A stretch of DNA of 64,000 nucleotides from Nonomuraea sp. SYSU D8015 (GTDB taxonomy: Bacteria; Actinomycetota; Actinomycetes; Streptosporangiales; Streptosporangiaceae): positions 62,001 to 126,000 of the forward strand of contig NZ_VJYI01000012.1 in NCBI RefSeq assembly GCF_008065375.1. Direction: 5' to 3'. Within the stretch, counting starts at the first letter, position 1. Every line of letters begins with the position of its first letter. A program made the position numbers and the translations under genes. The notes beneath the pieces are model-generated. The model saw only the letters and a list, made by a program, of their open reading frames with translations. It ran no database searches and had not been told where the DNA came from. This document shows positions 23,658 to 32,748 of this stretch, one piece after another.

Positions 23658-24782
23658 ATGGGCCTGAACGAGAAGCCCCTGTCGACCTTGCACGAGAAGG
23701 CGTCCTACGACCTGGCCGACTTCGAGGTCCCGACCGGGCGCGAGGAGGCGTGGCGCTTCACGCCGCTCTCGCGCCTCAAGGGGCTGCACAACGGCAAGGC
23801 CGAGCCGCACGGCAAGGTCGGCGCCGTGGCGTTCGCCCCCGAGGGCGTGCGCGTCGAGACGGTCGGCCGTGACGACGAGCGCATCGGCAAGGCGTACGTG
23901 CCGGCCGACCGCGTCAGCGCCCAGGCGTACGCCGCCTTCGAGGAGGCGCTGGTCGTGACCGTGCCCAAGGAGGCCGTGCCCGACGAGTCCGTCTCCATCA
24001 AGGTCAAGGGGCAGGGCGGCGACGGCGCGGCCTACGGCCACACCGTGATCGTGGTCGAGCCGCTGGCGCAGGCCACCGTGGTCATCGAGCACGAGGGCAG
24101 CGCGGTCTACGCCGACAACGTCGAGTTCGTGGTCGGCGAGGGCGCCACGCTGAAAGTCGTCACCCTGCAGGAGTGGGACGACGACGCGGTGCACGTCTCG
24201 CACCACCACGCCCAGCTCGCCAAGGACGCCACGTTCAAGAGCTTCGCGGTCACGCTCGGCGGCGACCTCGTGCGCCTGTCGCCCAGCGTGTCCTATACCG
24301 CGCCGGGCGGCGACGCCGACCTGATGGGCGTCTACTTCGTGGACGCCGGCCAGCACCTGGAGCACCGCCTCCTGGTCGACCACTCGCAGCCCAACTGCAA
24401 GAGCAACGTCGACTACCGCGGCGCGCTGCAGGGCGAGGACGCCCACGCCGTCTGGATCGGCGACGTGATCATCAGGGTCGAGGCCGAGGGCACCGACACC
24501 TACGAGCTCAACCGCAACCTCATCCTCACCGACGGCGCCCGCGCCGACTCGGTGCCCAACCTGGAGATCCTCACCGGCGAGGTCGCCGGCGCGGGGCACG
24601 CCTCCGCCTCCGGCCGCCTCGACGACGAGCACCTCTTCTACCTCCAGGCCCGCGGCATCCCCCACGACGAGGCCCGCCGCCTGGTCGTCAAGGGCTTCCT
24701 CGGCCAGCTCATCGAGAAGATCGAGATCGAGGAGATCCGCGAGCGCGTGATGAACGCGGTGGAGGCGGAGCTTGCCCGATGA
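23658..24782 (+). CDS. sufD: SufD, SufBCD scaffold subunit
   Basis: A 374-residue paralogue of SufB that pairs with it and with SufC and supports iron acquisition by the scaffold. The N-terminus (GREEAWRFTPLSRLKG) and the core HRLLVDHSQPNCKSNVDYRG are typical. The C-terminal ARGIPHDEARRLVVKGFLGQ is the SufC-binding region. ATG 23658 is immediately adjacent to the sufB stop, and the stop overlaps the Rieske ATG. Confidence 0.96.
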   Translation: MGLNEKPLSTLHEKASYDLADFEVPTGREEAWRFTPLSRLKGLHNGKAEPHGKVGAVAFAPEGVRVETVGRDDERIGKAYVPADRVSAQAYAAFEEALVVTVPKEAVPDESVSIKVKGQGGDGAAYGHTVIVVEPLAQATVVIEHEGSAVYADNVEFVVGEGATLKVVTLQEWDDDAVHVSHHHAQLAKDATFKSFAVTLGGDLVRLSPSVSYTAPGGDADLMGVYFVDAGQHLEHRLLVDHSQPNCKSNVDYRGALQGEDAHAVWIGDVIIRVEAEGTDTYELNRNLILTDGARADSVPNLEILTGEVAGAGHASASGRLDDEHLFYLQARGIPHDEARRLVVKGFLGQLIEKIEIEEIRERVMNAVEAELAR

Positions 24783-25099
24783 GCGTGTTCGAGAAGGTCT
24801 GCAAGGTCGATGACATCCCCGACCAGGGTGTCCTCGGCGTCGAGGTGGGGGAGACCCCCGTCGCGCTCGTCCGCAAGGGCGGCGAGGTCTTCGCGCTGCA
24901 CGATGTCTGCTCCCACGCCGAGGTGAAGCTCAGCGAAGGCGAGGTCTACGACGGCACGCTGGAGTGCTGGCTGCACGGCTCGTGCTTCGACGTCCGCACC
25001 GGCAAGCCCACCGGACCGCCCGCCACCCAGCCCGTGAACGTCTACACAGTCAAGATCGACGGCGATGACGTGCTCGTCTCGCTCTCGAAGGAGTCATAA
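24779..25099 (+). CDS. Rieske-type [2Fe-2S] ferredoxin in the SUF operon
   Basis: A 106-residue single-domain Rieske protein. The two ligand pairs are CSH and, 17 residues on, CWLH. Such proteins are annotated as non-heme iron oxygenase ferredoxin subunits, but in actinobacterial SUF operons a member regularly sits between sufD and sufC. It may donate electrons in cluster assembly; this is inference from position. ATG 24779 overlaps the sufD stop. Confidence 0.92.
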   Translation: MSVFEKVCKVDDIPDQGVLGVEVGETPVALVRKGGEVFALHDVCSHAEVKLSEGEVYDGTLECWLHGSCFDVRTGKPTGPPATQPVNVYTVKIDGDDVLVSLSKES

Positions 25100-25105
25100 G
25101 CAACC

Positions 25106-25852
25106 ATGTCCACCCTTGAGATCCGCGAACTCCACGTCGCCGTCGAGGACAAGGAAATCCTGCGCGGCGTCAACCTGACCGTGACGGCGGGCCAGACCCA
25201 CGCCATCATGGGCCCGAACGGCTCGGGCAAGTCGACGCTCGCCTACGCGATCGCCGGTCACCCCAAATACACGATCACCGGCGGCCAGGTGCTGCTCGAC
25301 GGCGTGGACCTGCTGGAGATGTCGGTCGACGAGCGGGCCCGCGCGGGCCTGTTCCTCGCCATGCAGTATCCGGTCGAGGTCCCCGGCGTGTCGGTGTCGA
25401 ACTTCCTGCGCTCGGCCGTCACCGCCGTCCGCGGCGAGGCGCCCAAGCTGCGCGAGTTCGCCAAGGACCTCAAGAACGGCATGGACGCGCTGTCCATCGA
25501 CCCGGCCTTCGCCCAGCGCAACCTCAACGAGGGTTTCTCCGGCGGCGAGAAGAAGCGCCACGAGATCCTCCAGATGGAGCTGCTCAAGCCGAAGATCGCC
25601 GTGCTCGACGAGACCGACTCCGGCCTCGACGTGGACGCGCTGCGCGTGGTGTCCGAGGGCATCAACCGCTTCCGCGCCTCCGGCGAGACCGGCGTGCTGC
25701 TGATCACGCACTACACCCGCATCCTGCGTTACGTGAAGCCGGACTTCGTGCACGTCTTCGCCGGCGGCCGGATCGTCGAGGAGGGCGGGCCGGAGCTGGC
25801 CGAGAAGCTCGAGGCCGAGGGCTACGAGCAGTACACGAAGGCATCTGCATGA
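25106..25852 (+). CDS. sufC: SufC, ATPase of the SufBCD complex
   Basis: A 248-residue ABC-type ATPase that drives conformational change of SufB/SufD. Walker A is GPNGSGKST near residue 35. The SufC-type signature is FSGGEKKRHEI, Walker B is IAVLDETDSGLD, and the switch is LLITHYTRIL. The DETDSGLD form distinguishes SufC from importer ATPases. ATG 25106 follows the Rieske stop by 6 bp, and the stop overlaps the sufS start (ATGA). Confidence 0.97.
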   Translation: MSTLEIRELHVAVEDKEILRGVNLTVTAGQTHAIMGPNGSGKSTLAYAIAGHPKYTITGGQVLLDGVDLLEMSVDERARAGLFLAMQYPVEVPGVSVSNFLRSAVTAVRGEAPKLREFAKDLKNGMDALSIDPAFAQRNLNEGFSGGEKKRHEILQMELLKPKIAVLDETDSGLDVDALRVVSEGINRFRASGETGVLLITHYTRILRYVKPDFVHVFAGGRIVEEGGPELAEKLEAEGYEQYTKASA

Positions 25853-27105
25853 CTGTGAACAGCTTGGACGTGGAGAGGATCAGGAAGGACTTCCCGGTCT
25901 TCTCCCGCGAGCTGCCCGACGGGCGCCCGCTCGTCTACCTCGACTCGGGCAACTCCTCGCAGAAGCCCAACCAGGTCATCGAGACCATGCGCGAGCACCT
26001 GGCGCTGCACTACAGCAACGTGGGGCGCGCCATGCACGTGCTCGGCGCCGAGTCGACCGAGGCGTACGAGGGCGCCCGCGACAAGGTGGCCGCGTTCGTC
26101 GGCGCGCCGTCGCGCAACGAGGTGATCTTCACCAAGAACGCCTCCGAGGCGCTCAACCTCATCGCCTACTCCTTCGGCAACCCCGCCAACACCGACCCGC
26201 GCTTCACCCTCGGGCCCGGCGACGAGATCGTCATCTCCGAGATGGAGCACCACTCCAACATCGTGCCGTGGCAGCTGCTCGCGCAGCGCACCGGCGCGAC
26301 GCTGAAGTGGTTCGGCGTCACCGACGACGGGCGGCTCGACCTCGCGCCCGGCGTGATCACCGAGCGGACGAAGATCGTCTCGATCGCCCACCAGTCCAAC
26401 GTGCTCGGCACCGTCAACCCGGTCGCCGAGCTCGCCAGGATGGCGCACGAGGCCGGGGCGCTCATCGCGCTCGACGCCTCCCAGTCCGTGCCGCACCACC
26501 CGGTGAACGTCGCCGAGATGGGCGCCGACTTCGTGGCCTTCACCGGTCACAAGATGGTCGGTCCTTCCGGCATCGGCGTGCTGTGGGGGCGGGCCGAGCT
26601 GCTGGAGGCCATGCCCCCGTTCCTGGGCGGCGGCGAGATGATCGAGGCGGTCTGGATGGACCGTGCGACGTACGCGCCGGTGCCGCACAAGTTCGAGGCC
26701 GGCACGCCGCCGATCGTCGAGGCCATCGGGCTCGGCGCGGCTGCCGACTACCTCACGGTGGTCGGCATGGAGGCCGTCGAGGCGCACGAGCGGGAGCTGA
26801 CGGCGTACGCGCTGGAGGCCCTGCGCGAGGTGCCCACCCTGCGCGTGATCGGGCCGGAGACGCTGGAGGGGCGCGGCGGGACGGTGTCGTTCACGCTGGA
26901 GGGCATCCACCCGCACGACGTCGGGCAGATCCTGGACGACCAGTTCGGCGTCGCCGTGCGCGTCGGCCACCACTGCGCGCGACCGCTGCACCTGCGGTTC
27001 GGAATACCCGCGACCACGCGGGCGTCGTTCTACCTGTACAACACCACGGGCGAGATCGATGCCCTGGTGCGCGGCCTGCATCACGTTCAGAAGGTGTTCG
27101 CATAG
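25849..27105 (+). CDS. sufS: SufS, cysteine desulfurase
   Basis: A 418-residue PLP enzyme that removes sulfur from cysteine and passes it as persulfide to SufU. The PLP-binding Lys is K235 in GHKMVGP. The persulfide-carrying Cys is C376 in GHHCARPLH, in the short loop of class II desulfurases. The sequence is full length, with NVGRAMHVLGAE at the N-terminal end typical of SufS. It starts in an ATGA overlap with sufC, and sufU follows after 2 bp. Confidence 0.97.
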   Translation: MTVNSLDVERIRKDFPVFSRELPDGRPLVYLDSGNSSQKPNQVIETMREHLALHYSNVGRAMHVLGAESTEAYEGARDKVAAFVGAPSRNEVIFTKNASEALNLIAYSFGNPANTDPRFTLGPGDEIVISEMEHHSNIVPWQLLAQRTGATLKWFGVTDDGRLDLAPGVITERTKIVSIAHQSNVLGTVNPVAELARMAHEAGALIALDASQSVPHHPVNVAEMGADFVAFTGHKMVGPSGIGVLWGRAELLEAMPPFLGGGEMIEAVWMDRATYAPVPHKFEAGTPPIVEAIGLGAAADYLTVVGMEAVEAHERELTAYALEALREVPTLRVIGPETLEGRGGTVSFTLEGIHPHDVGQILDDQFGVAVRVGHHCARPLHLRFGIPATTRASFYLYNTTGEIDALVRGLHHVQKVFA

Positions 27106-27107
27106 CC

Positions 27108-27548
27108 ATGATCGGCGAGTCGATGTACCAGGAGCTGATCCTGGAGCACTACAAGCACCCGCAGGGGCGGGGGCTGCGCGAGCCGTACGACACCGAGGTT
27201 CACCACGTGAACCCCACCTGCGGCGACGAGATCACGCTCAGGGTCAAGGTGGGCGACGCCGGCAAGATCCTGGACGTCTCCTACGACGGACAGGGCTGTT
27301 CGATCAGCCAGGCCGCCGCCTCCGTGCTGCACGAGCTCGCCACCGGCTCGACGGTCGAGGAATCGCTCTCCGTCGTCGAGGAGTTCACCCGGCTCATGCA
27401 GGGCAGGGGACAGGTTGAGGCCGACGAGGAAGTGCTCGGTGACGCGGTCGCGTTCGCGGGTGTGGCCAAGTTCCCGGCGCGCGTCAAATGCGCGTTGCTT
27501 TCCTGGATGGCCTACAAGGACGCTGTTGTGAGGAGTGCAGCCCAGTGA
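27108..27548 (+). CDS. sufU: SufU, zinc-dependent sulfurtransferase partner of SufS
   Basis: A 146-residue IscU-like protein. The ligand residues are C38 and D40 in TCGDE, C64 in GQGCSIS and C128 in VKCALLSW. The insertion between the second and third Cys marks SufU rather than scaffold IscU. In Gram-positives it binds zinc and accepts the SufS persulfide. Its stop overlaps the next start (GTGA). Confidence 0.95.
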   Translation: MIGESMYQELILEHYKHPQGRGLREPYDTEVHHVNPTCGDEITLRVKVGDAGKILDVSYDGQGCSISQAAASVLHELATGSTVEESLSVVEEFTRLMQGRGQVEADEEVLGDAVAFAGVAKFPARVKCALLSWMAYKDAVVRSAAQ

Positions 27549-27904
27549 GCAAGCCAGTGGAGACGCCGACCGATTTCGACGGTGAGGCCACCGTCGAAGA
27601 GGTCATGGAGGCGCTCAAGGACGTCGTCGACCCCGAGCTCGGCATCAACGTCGTCGACCTGGGCCTCGTCTACGGGCTCAACCTCGACCCGGCCGACGGC
27701 GGCAAGCCCGTGGCCACCATCGACATGACGCTGACCAGCGCGGCCTGCCCGCTGACCGACGTCATCGAGGACCAGGCCCACTCCGCCCTGGACGGCATGG
27801 TCTCCGACGTGAAGATCAACTGGGTCTGGCTGCCGCCCTGGGGGCCGGACAAAATCACCGACGAGGGGCGCGAGCAGCTCCGTATGCTAGGCTTCAACGT
27901 CTGA
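27545..27904 (+). CDS. sufT: MIP18/DUF59 family Fe-S maturation factor (SufT-like)
   Basis: A 119-residue DUF59 protein. DPELGINVVDLGLVYG is the family's first motif and LTSAACPLTDVIEDQ holds the conserved Cys. Family members help Fe-S proteins mature or carry clusters. It ends the SUF operon. GTG 27545 overlaps the sufU stop; the longer frame from 27488 would run back into sufU and is rejected. Confidence 0.92.
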   Translation: MSKPVETPTDFDGEATVEEVMEALKDVVDPELGINVVDLGLVYGLNLDPADGGKPVATIDMTLTSAACPLTDVIEDQAHSALDGMVSDVKINWVWLPPWGPDKITDEGREQLRMLGFNV

Positions 27905-27919
27905 TCTTTTCTGCTGTAA

Positions 27920-27942
27920 CGGCTGACGTAAAGCGTCAGCCG
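27920..27942. terminator. Hairpin after the SUF operon
   Basis: CGGCTGACG and CGTCAGCCG pair perfectly around the loop TAAAG, 16 bp after the last SUF stop. A few T residues lie before rather than after the stem, so this is a stem-type terminator candidate without a tail. Confidence 0.65.
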
Positions 27943-28205
27943 CTTCAGCGTGCCAATAGAGGGTTTTCGGAAGGTCCGAACCCGGTCGGGAAATATCCGA
28001 TAACATCCCGGCGTTGGTAACAGATGTACCCGACGTCTCATTACACGTCTCGCATCGCCTGCGGCCGGTGCCCGGTGCATCCCCCCTTTGTGATCGACCC
28101 GCCCCGGTGGCGGGTGTCCTGAACCATGTACGGCGTGTGCCGTACCTCCCGGCTCGTCCTTTCGCAGAAGTGACGTGCCACTTCGACGGAAAGGCACGAT
28201 CTTTC

Positions 28206-30101
28206 GTGACCATGCTTGACGCTGTCATGCCCTCGCTCGACGAGACCGCCACCGACTCTCCGGTCGAGGCGGCCCAGGAGCGCGGCCCCTCCGAGTTCGA
28301 GCTGCTGGGCCTGCCCAAGCCGCTCGTCACCGGGCTGGCCCGGCAGGGCATCGACAGTCCCTTCCCCATCCAGAGCGCGACCATCCCCGACGTGCTCGCC
28401 GGCAACGACGTGCTCGGCCGCGGCCAGACCGGCTCCGGCAAGACGCTTGCCTTCGGCCTGCCCACCATGGTCCGCATCGCCGGCGTGAAGCCCGTGCCGG
28501 GCCGCCCCCGCGCGATGATCCTCGTGCCGACCCGCGAGCTCGCGCTCCAGGTCCACGACGCCCTCGAACCCCTCGGCCGCGGCCTCGGGCTGCGCATGAA
28601 GGTCATCGTCGGCGGCATGTCCATGGGCAAGCAGATCGAGGCGCTGCGGCGCGGCGTCGACATCGTCATCGCCACCCCCGGCCGCCTCGGCGACCTGATC
28701 CGGCAGGGCGAGTGCTCGCTGTCCGACGTCGAGGTGAGCGTCCTGGACGAGGCCGACCACATGTGCGACCTCGGCTTCTTCCCCGTCGTCACCGAGCTGC
28801 TCGCGCAGACCCCGGCCGACGGGCAGCGGCTGCTGTTCTCCGCCACGCTCGACGGCGACGTCGACAAGCTGGTGCAGCGCTTCCTCAGGAACCCGATCAC
28901 CCACTCCGTGGCCCCGGCGACCTCGCCGGTCGACACCATGGAGCACCACGTGATGCAGGTCACGCGTGACGACAAGTTCGACGTCATCGCCGAGATCGCC
29001 AACCGTGAGGGCCGCACCATCATCTTCGTGCGCACCCAGCACGGCGTGGACCGGCTGTGCAAGCAGCTGGCCAGGGTCGGTGTCAAGGCGGGCGGTCTGC
29101 ACGGCGGCAAGCGCCAGAACCAGCGCACCCGCATCCTCGCCGAGTTCCGCGAGGGCTCCATCAACGTGCTGGTCTGCACCGACGTCGCGGCACGCGGCAT
29201 CCACGTCGACAACATCAGCCTGGTGCTGCACGTCGACCCGCCCCAGGACCACAAGAGCTACCTGCACCGGGGCGGCCGCACGGCCCGCGCCGGTGAGAAG
29301 GGCACCGTGGTCACGCTCGTGCTGCCCAGCGAGCGCCGCTCGACCGACGCGCTCACCCGGCGCGCCGGGATCCACCCGTTCCGTCTCAAGGCCACCCCGG
29401 GACATCCGCGGGTCGCCGAGGTGACGGGCGCCCGCACGCCCAGCGGCGAGGCCATCCCGGTGTGGGAGCCGGACGTCCGCAAGCCGCTCCGTCCCCGGCG
29501 CGAGGGTGGGCACGGGGGTTCCGAGCGCCGCGGCCGCCGCGGTCGCAGGGACTTCGACGGCGAGCGCCGTCCCCGCCGCCACGATGAGGCCGGCCGCGGG
29601 GATGAGCGTCGCCCGCGCAGGCACGAGGACGGCGACCGGCCGTTCGGGGCCGGTCGGCGGCACGGTGAGGGCGAGCGGCCGTTCGGGCACGCGCAGGAGC
29701 CGCGGACGATCAGCGACGACCGCCGCCGCGACGGCCGTCCTGGCGGCTTCCGCGGTGAGCGGAGCTACCGCGACGAGCGCCCGTTCCGTTCCGATGACCG
29801 CCCCTTCCGCCAGGACGGCCCCTTCCGTCAGGACGGCCCGTTCCGCCAGGACGACCGCGGCCAGCGAGGCGGCGGCTTCCGCTCCGAGGACCGCGGCGGC
29901 CGCTACGGCGCCGACCGCGGCCGCCCGTTCTCGGCCGACCGCGACCGCGGCTTCCGCACCGACGACCGTGGCCCGCGTGACGGCGTCCGCGCCGACGACC
30001 GCGGCCCGCGCGACGGCTACCGCTCCGGCGGCGGTCGCGGCGACGACCGTGGCAACGGCGGTTTCCGCCGCAACTCCTCGGGCCGCCGCTACGAGCGCTG
30101 A
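28206..30101 (+). CDS. DEAD-box RNA helicase with Arg/Gly/Asp-rich C-terminal tail
   Basis: A 631-residue helicase of the RhlE/DeaD type, which unwinds RNA duplexes in ribosome assembly, decay or cold adaptation. Motifs in order are the Q motif FPIQSATIPD, I GQTGSGKT, Ia PTRELALQ, II as LDEADH (a D-E-A-D box), III SAT, V VCTDVAARGIHV and VI HRGGRTARAG. The last 200 residues are basic, repetitive and probably disordered (RGRRGRRD, then FR-DD/DRG repeats), serving RNA binding. GTG 28206 is preferred because GGAAAGG lies 11 nt upstream. The frame is open back to 28014, but that part is not family-like. The 27905-28205 gap serves as a long leader. Confidence 0.92.
   Translation: MTMLDAVMPSLDETATDSPVEAAQERGPSEFELLGLPKPLVTGLARQGIDSPFPIQSATIPDVLAGNDVLGRGQTGSGKTLAFGLPTMVRIAGVKPVPGRPRAMILVPTRELALQVHDALEPLGRGLGLRMKVIVGGMSMGKQIEALRRGVDIVIATPGRLGDLIRQGECSLSDVEVSVLDEADHMCDLGFFPVVTELLAQTPADGQRLLFSATLDGDVDKLVQRFLRNPITHSVAPATSPVDTMEHHVMQVTRDDKFDVIAEIANREGRTIIFVRTQHGVDRLCKQLARVGVKAGGLHGGKRQNQRTRILAEFREGSINVLVCTDVAARGIHVDNISLVLHVDPPQDHKSYLHRGGRTARAGEKGTVVTLVLPSERRSTDALTRRAGIHPFRLKATPGHPRVAEVTGARTPSGEAIPVWEPDVRKPLRPRREGGHGGSERRGRRGRRDFDGERRPRRHDEAGRGDERRPRRHEDGDRPFGAGRRHGEGERPFGHAQEPRTISDDRRRDGRPGGFRGERSYRDERPFRSDDRPFRQDGPFRQDGPFRQDDRGQRGGGFRSEDRGGRYGADRGRPFSADRDRGFRTDDRGPRDGVRADDRGPRDGYRSGGGRGDDRGNGGFRRNSSGRRYER
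29802..29855. repeat. Three 18-bp repeats in the helicase tail
   Basis: Units 29802-29819, 29820-29837 and 29838-29855 encode PFRQDG, PFRQDG and PFRQDD. They are part of a longer, less regular Arg/Asp-rich repetitive region. Confidence 0.8.
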
Positions 30102-30137
30102 CCGACGGGCCTGAGCAGGCCCCGATCCCGCGTCAAC

Positions 30138-30178
30138 CTGCCCGCCGTACCTCGTCCATCGCGAGGTGCGGCGGGCAG
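30138..30178. terminator. Strong hairpin terminator after the helicase gene
   Basis: A 17-bp stem (30138-30154 with 30162-30178), broken only by one T-G wobble, closes a 7-nt loop and is followed by TCTCGTTTGC. It lies 36 bp after the helicase stop. Confidence 0.75.
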
Positions 30179-30202
30179 TCTCGTTTGCGGGCCGACACCA
30201 TA

Positions 30203-30214
30203 TGAATCGGTTCA
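30203..30214. promoter_or_regulatory. LacI-type operator candidate before the beta-mannosidase gene
   Basis: TGAATCGGTTCA matches TGAAnCGnTTCA, the pattern shared with sites upstream of the importer and of the LacI gene at 37181-38215. It lies 86 bp before the mannosidase start. Confidence 0.55.
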
Positions 30215-30300
30215 GAAATCCGGGCTGCCGAGCACTGTAATAGGGGAATAGGTGCTGATATCTTGCCTATTGCCTCAATCGACGTCCGGAGAGTTGTTCC

Positions 30301-32748
30301 ATGGGTTTTCAGCGCGCCTTGCACGAGTCATGGACCGTCCAGGCGGTAGACGGCGACATGGGCGCGCCTGCCCCCGTGCCGGCCGCCGTGCCCGGGTGTG
30401 TGCACACCGACCTGCTCGCCGCCGGTCTCATTCCCGACCCCTACCTGGACGACAACGAAGACGGACTGGCCTGGATCGGCCGCACGGCCTGGCGCTACGA
30501 GACCGTCTTCGACTGGTCGCCGACCGGCCACGAGCGGACCGACCTGGTCTGCGAAGGGCTCGACACGGTGGCGCTGATCGAGCTGAACGGCGCCCGGGTG
30601 GGCGAGACGGCCAACATGCACCGGTCATACCGCTTCGACGTCCGGAATCTCCTGCGCGAAGGACAGAACCGGTTAAGAATCATGTTCAGCTCGCCGTACG
30701 AATACGCCGAAAGGCTCCGTGAAGAGCTGGGGGAGCGGCCGGGGTCGTACGCGGAGCCGTACCAGTTCATCAGGAAGATGGCCTGCAACTTCGGCTGGGA
30801 CTGGGGGCCGACGCTGGTCACGGCGGGGATCTGGCGGCCCATCGGGCTGCACGCCTGGAGCGGGGCCAGGATCGCCCAGGTGCGGCCGCTGGTCACCCTC
30901 GGGGATGGGGCCGCCAGGGTGGACGTCCACGTCCAGGTGGAGAAGGCCGGACCCGTCGAGGTGACGGCGACGATCAAGGGCGTGTCGGGACGTACCGTGA
31001 TTCCCGAGGGCCGCAGCGAGGCCGTCATCACGCTGGAGGTGCCGGAGCCGGAGCTGTGGTGGCCGAGAGGGTACGGCGAGCAGGCGCTCTACGACCTCGA
31101 GGTGACGGCCGGCGAGGACGTGTGGCACCGGGAGATCGGCCTCCGCGAGGTGCGGCTGCGCACCGAGGGCGGCGCCTTCACGCTGGCCGTCAACGGCGTC
31201 GACGTGTTCGTCAGAGGAGTGAACTGGATCCCCGACGACTGCTTCCCCACCAGGGTGACCCGCGACCGCTACGGCGTCAGGCTCGCCCAGGCGTGCGAGG
31301 CGGGCGTCAACCTGGTCCGGGTGTGGGGCGGCGGCCTGTACGAGAGCGAGGACTTCTACGACCTGTGCGACCGGCTCGGGCTGCTGGTCTGGCAGGACTT
31401 CCCGTTCGCGTGCGCCGCCTACCCCGAGGAGGACCCGATCGGGGGCGAGGTGGAGGCCGAGGCCCGCGAGCAGGTCGCCCGGCTGAGCCCGCACCCGAGC
31501 CTGGTCCTGTGGTGCGGCAACAACGAGAACATCGAGGGGTACGCCGACTGGGGCTGGCAGGACTCTCTCCGGGGACGCAGCTGGGGAGGCGGCTTCTACC
31601 TGGAGACGCTGCCGCGCATCGTCGCCGAGCTGGACCCCACCCGCCCCTACTGGCCCGGCAGCCCGTACTCGGGCTCCATGGACCTGCCGCCCAACGACCC
31701 CGGCCACGGCACCATGCACATCTGGGACGTGTGGAACCGGCGCGACTACACCGTCTACCGCGACTACCGGCCACGCATGGCCGCCGAGTTCGGCTTCCAG
31801 GGGCCTGCCGCCTACGCCACCATCCGCCGGGCGATCAGCGACGAGCCGCTGATGCCCGACTCCCGCGGCATGCTCCACCACCAGAAGGCGATCGACGGCA
31901 ACCTCAAGCTGGCCGCCGGCCTCGAGCCGCACTTCCCCGTCCCCGAGACCTTCGACGACTGGCACTACCTCACCCAGGTCAACCAGGCGCGCGCCATCCA
32001 GTTCGGGGTCGAGCACTTCAGGGCCCTGTGGCCGGACTGCGCGGGCAGCGTGGTGTGGCAGCTCAACGACTGCTGGCCGGTCACCTCATGGTCGGCCGTG
32101 GACGGGGACGGCAGGAAGAAGCCGCTGTTCCACGCGCTGCGCCGGGCCTACGCCGACCGGCTGCTGACCGTGCAGCCGCGCGACGGCGGCCTGGCGGTGG
32201 TGGCCGTCAACGACACCGGCCGCCCGTGGCGGGCGTCGGCGCGGGCCGTACGGCACGGCTTCGACGGCGCCGCGCTCGCGGCGCAGGACCTCGCGCTGGA
32301 GGTGCCGCCGCGCGCCGCCGTCACCCTGCCGCTTGCCGTGTCCGTCGCCGCGGCGGAGGATCCGGCGAGCGAGCTGATCACCGTCGAGCTCATGGCGCAC
32401 GCCGGGCCGTCGCCCGAGCCGAGCGCTGCGGCGGGCGGGCCGCCCGTGGGGCGGGCGCTGTGGTTCTTCGCACCCGACCGGGACCTGCGGCTGCCCCAGC
32501 CGCGCTACGACACGGCGACCGAGCGGGTGCCGGAGGGGGTCCGGCTGACCGTCACCGCCCGCACCCTTCTGCGCGACCTGGCCGTCTTCCCCGACCGGCT
32601 GGACCCGGACGCGCAGGTCGACGACCAGCTCGTCACGCTGCTGCCGGGCGAGCGGGCCGAGTTCCTGATCCGCACGGCCGGCCTGGACGAGCGGGCCCTG
32701 GTCCGCGCGCCGGTGCTGCGCTGCGTCAACGAGGTGGTGACGAGATGA
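30301..32748 (+). CDS. Beta-mannosidase, glycoside hydrolase family 2
   Basis: An 815-residue exo-enzyme that releases mannose from non-reducing ends of beta-mannosides. The GH2 plan is visible: an N-terminal sugar-binding domain, an Ig-like domain, then a TIM barrel with the acid/base E409 in WCGNNENIEGY and the nucleophile E496 in AAEFGFQG. FNFGWDWGPT-like sequence (NFGWDWGP) near residue 165 is typical of beta-mannosidases. No signal peptide is present, so it acts in the cytosol on imported oligosaccharides. Its stop overlaps the GH5 start (ATGA). An operator-like palindrome lies upstream. Confidence 0.93.
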   Translation: MGFQRALHESWTVQAVDGDMGAPAPVPAAVPGCVHTDLLAAGLIPDPYLDDNEDGLAWIGRTAWRYETVFDWSPTGHERTDLVCEGLDTVALIELNGARVGETANMHRSYRFDVRNLLREGQNRLRIMFSSPYEYAERLREELGERPGSYAEPYQFIRKMACNFGWDWGPTLVTAGIWRPIGLHAWSGARIAQVRPLVTLGDGAARVDVHVQVEKAGPVEVTATIKGVSGRTVIPEGRSEAVITLEVPEPELWWPRGYGEQALYDLEVTAGEDVWHREIGLREVRLRTEGGAFTLAVNGVDVFVRGVNWIPDDCFPTRVTRDRYGVRLAQACEAGVNLVRVWGGGLYESEDFYDLCDRLGLLVWQDFPFACAAYPEEDPIGGEVEAEAREQVARLSPHPSLVLWCGNNENIEGYADWGWQDSLRGRSWGGGFYLETLPRIVAELDPTRPYWPGSPYSGSMDLPPNDPGHGTMHIWDVWNRRDYTVYRDYRPRMAAEFGFQGPAAYATIRRAISDEPLMPDSRGMLHHQKAIDGNLKLAAGLEPHFPVPETFDDWHYLTQVNQARAIQFGVEHFRALWPDCAGSVVWQLNDCWPVTSWSAVDGDGRKKPLFHALRRAYADRLLTVQPRDGGLAVVAVNDTGRPWRASARAVRHGFDGAALAAQDLALEVPPRAAVTLPLAVSVAAAEDPASELITVELMAHAGPSPEPSAAAGGPPVGRALWFFAPDRDLRLPQPRYDTATERVPEGVRLTVTARTLLRDLAVFPDRLDPDAQVDDQLVTLLPGERAEFLIRTAGLDERALVRAPVLRCVNEVVTR

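Noticed and set aside
28014..28205. Extended N-terminus for the DEAD-box helicase
   Set aside because: The frame is open, but there is no ribosome-binding site at its start and the sequence is Pro/Arg-rich and not family-like.
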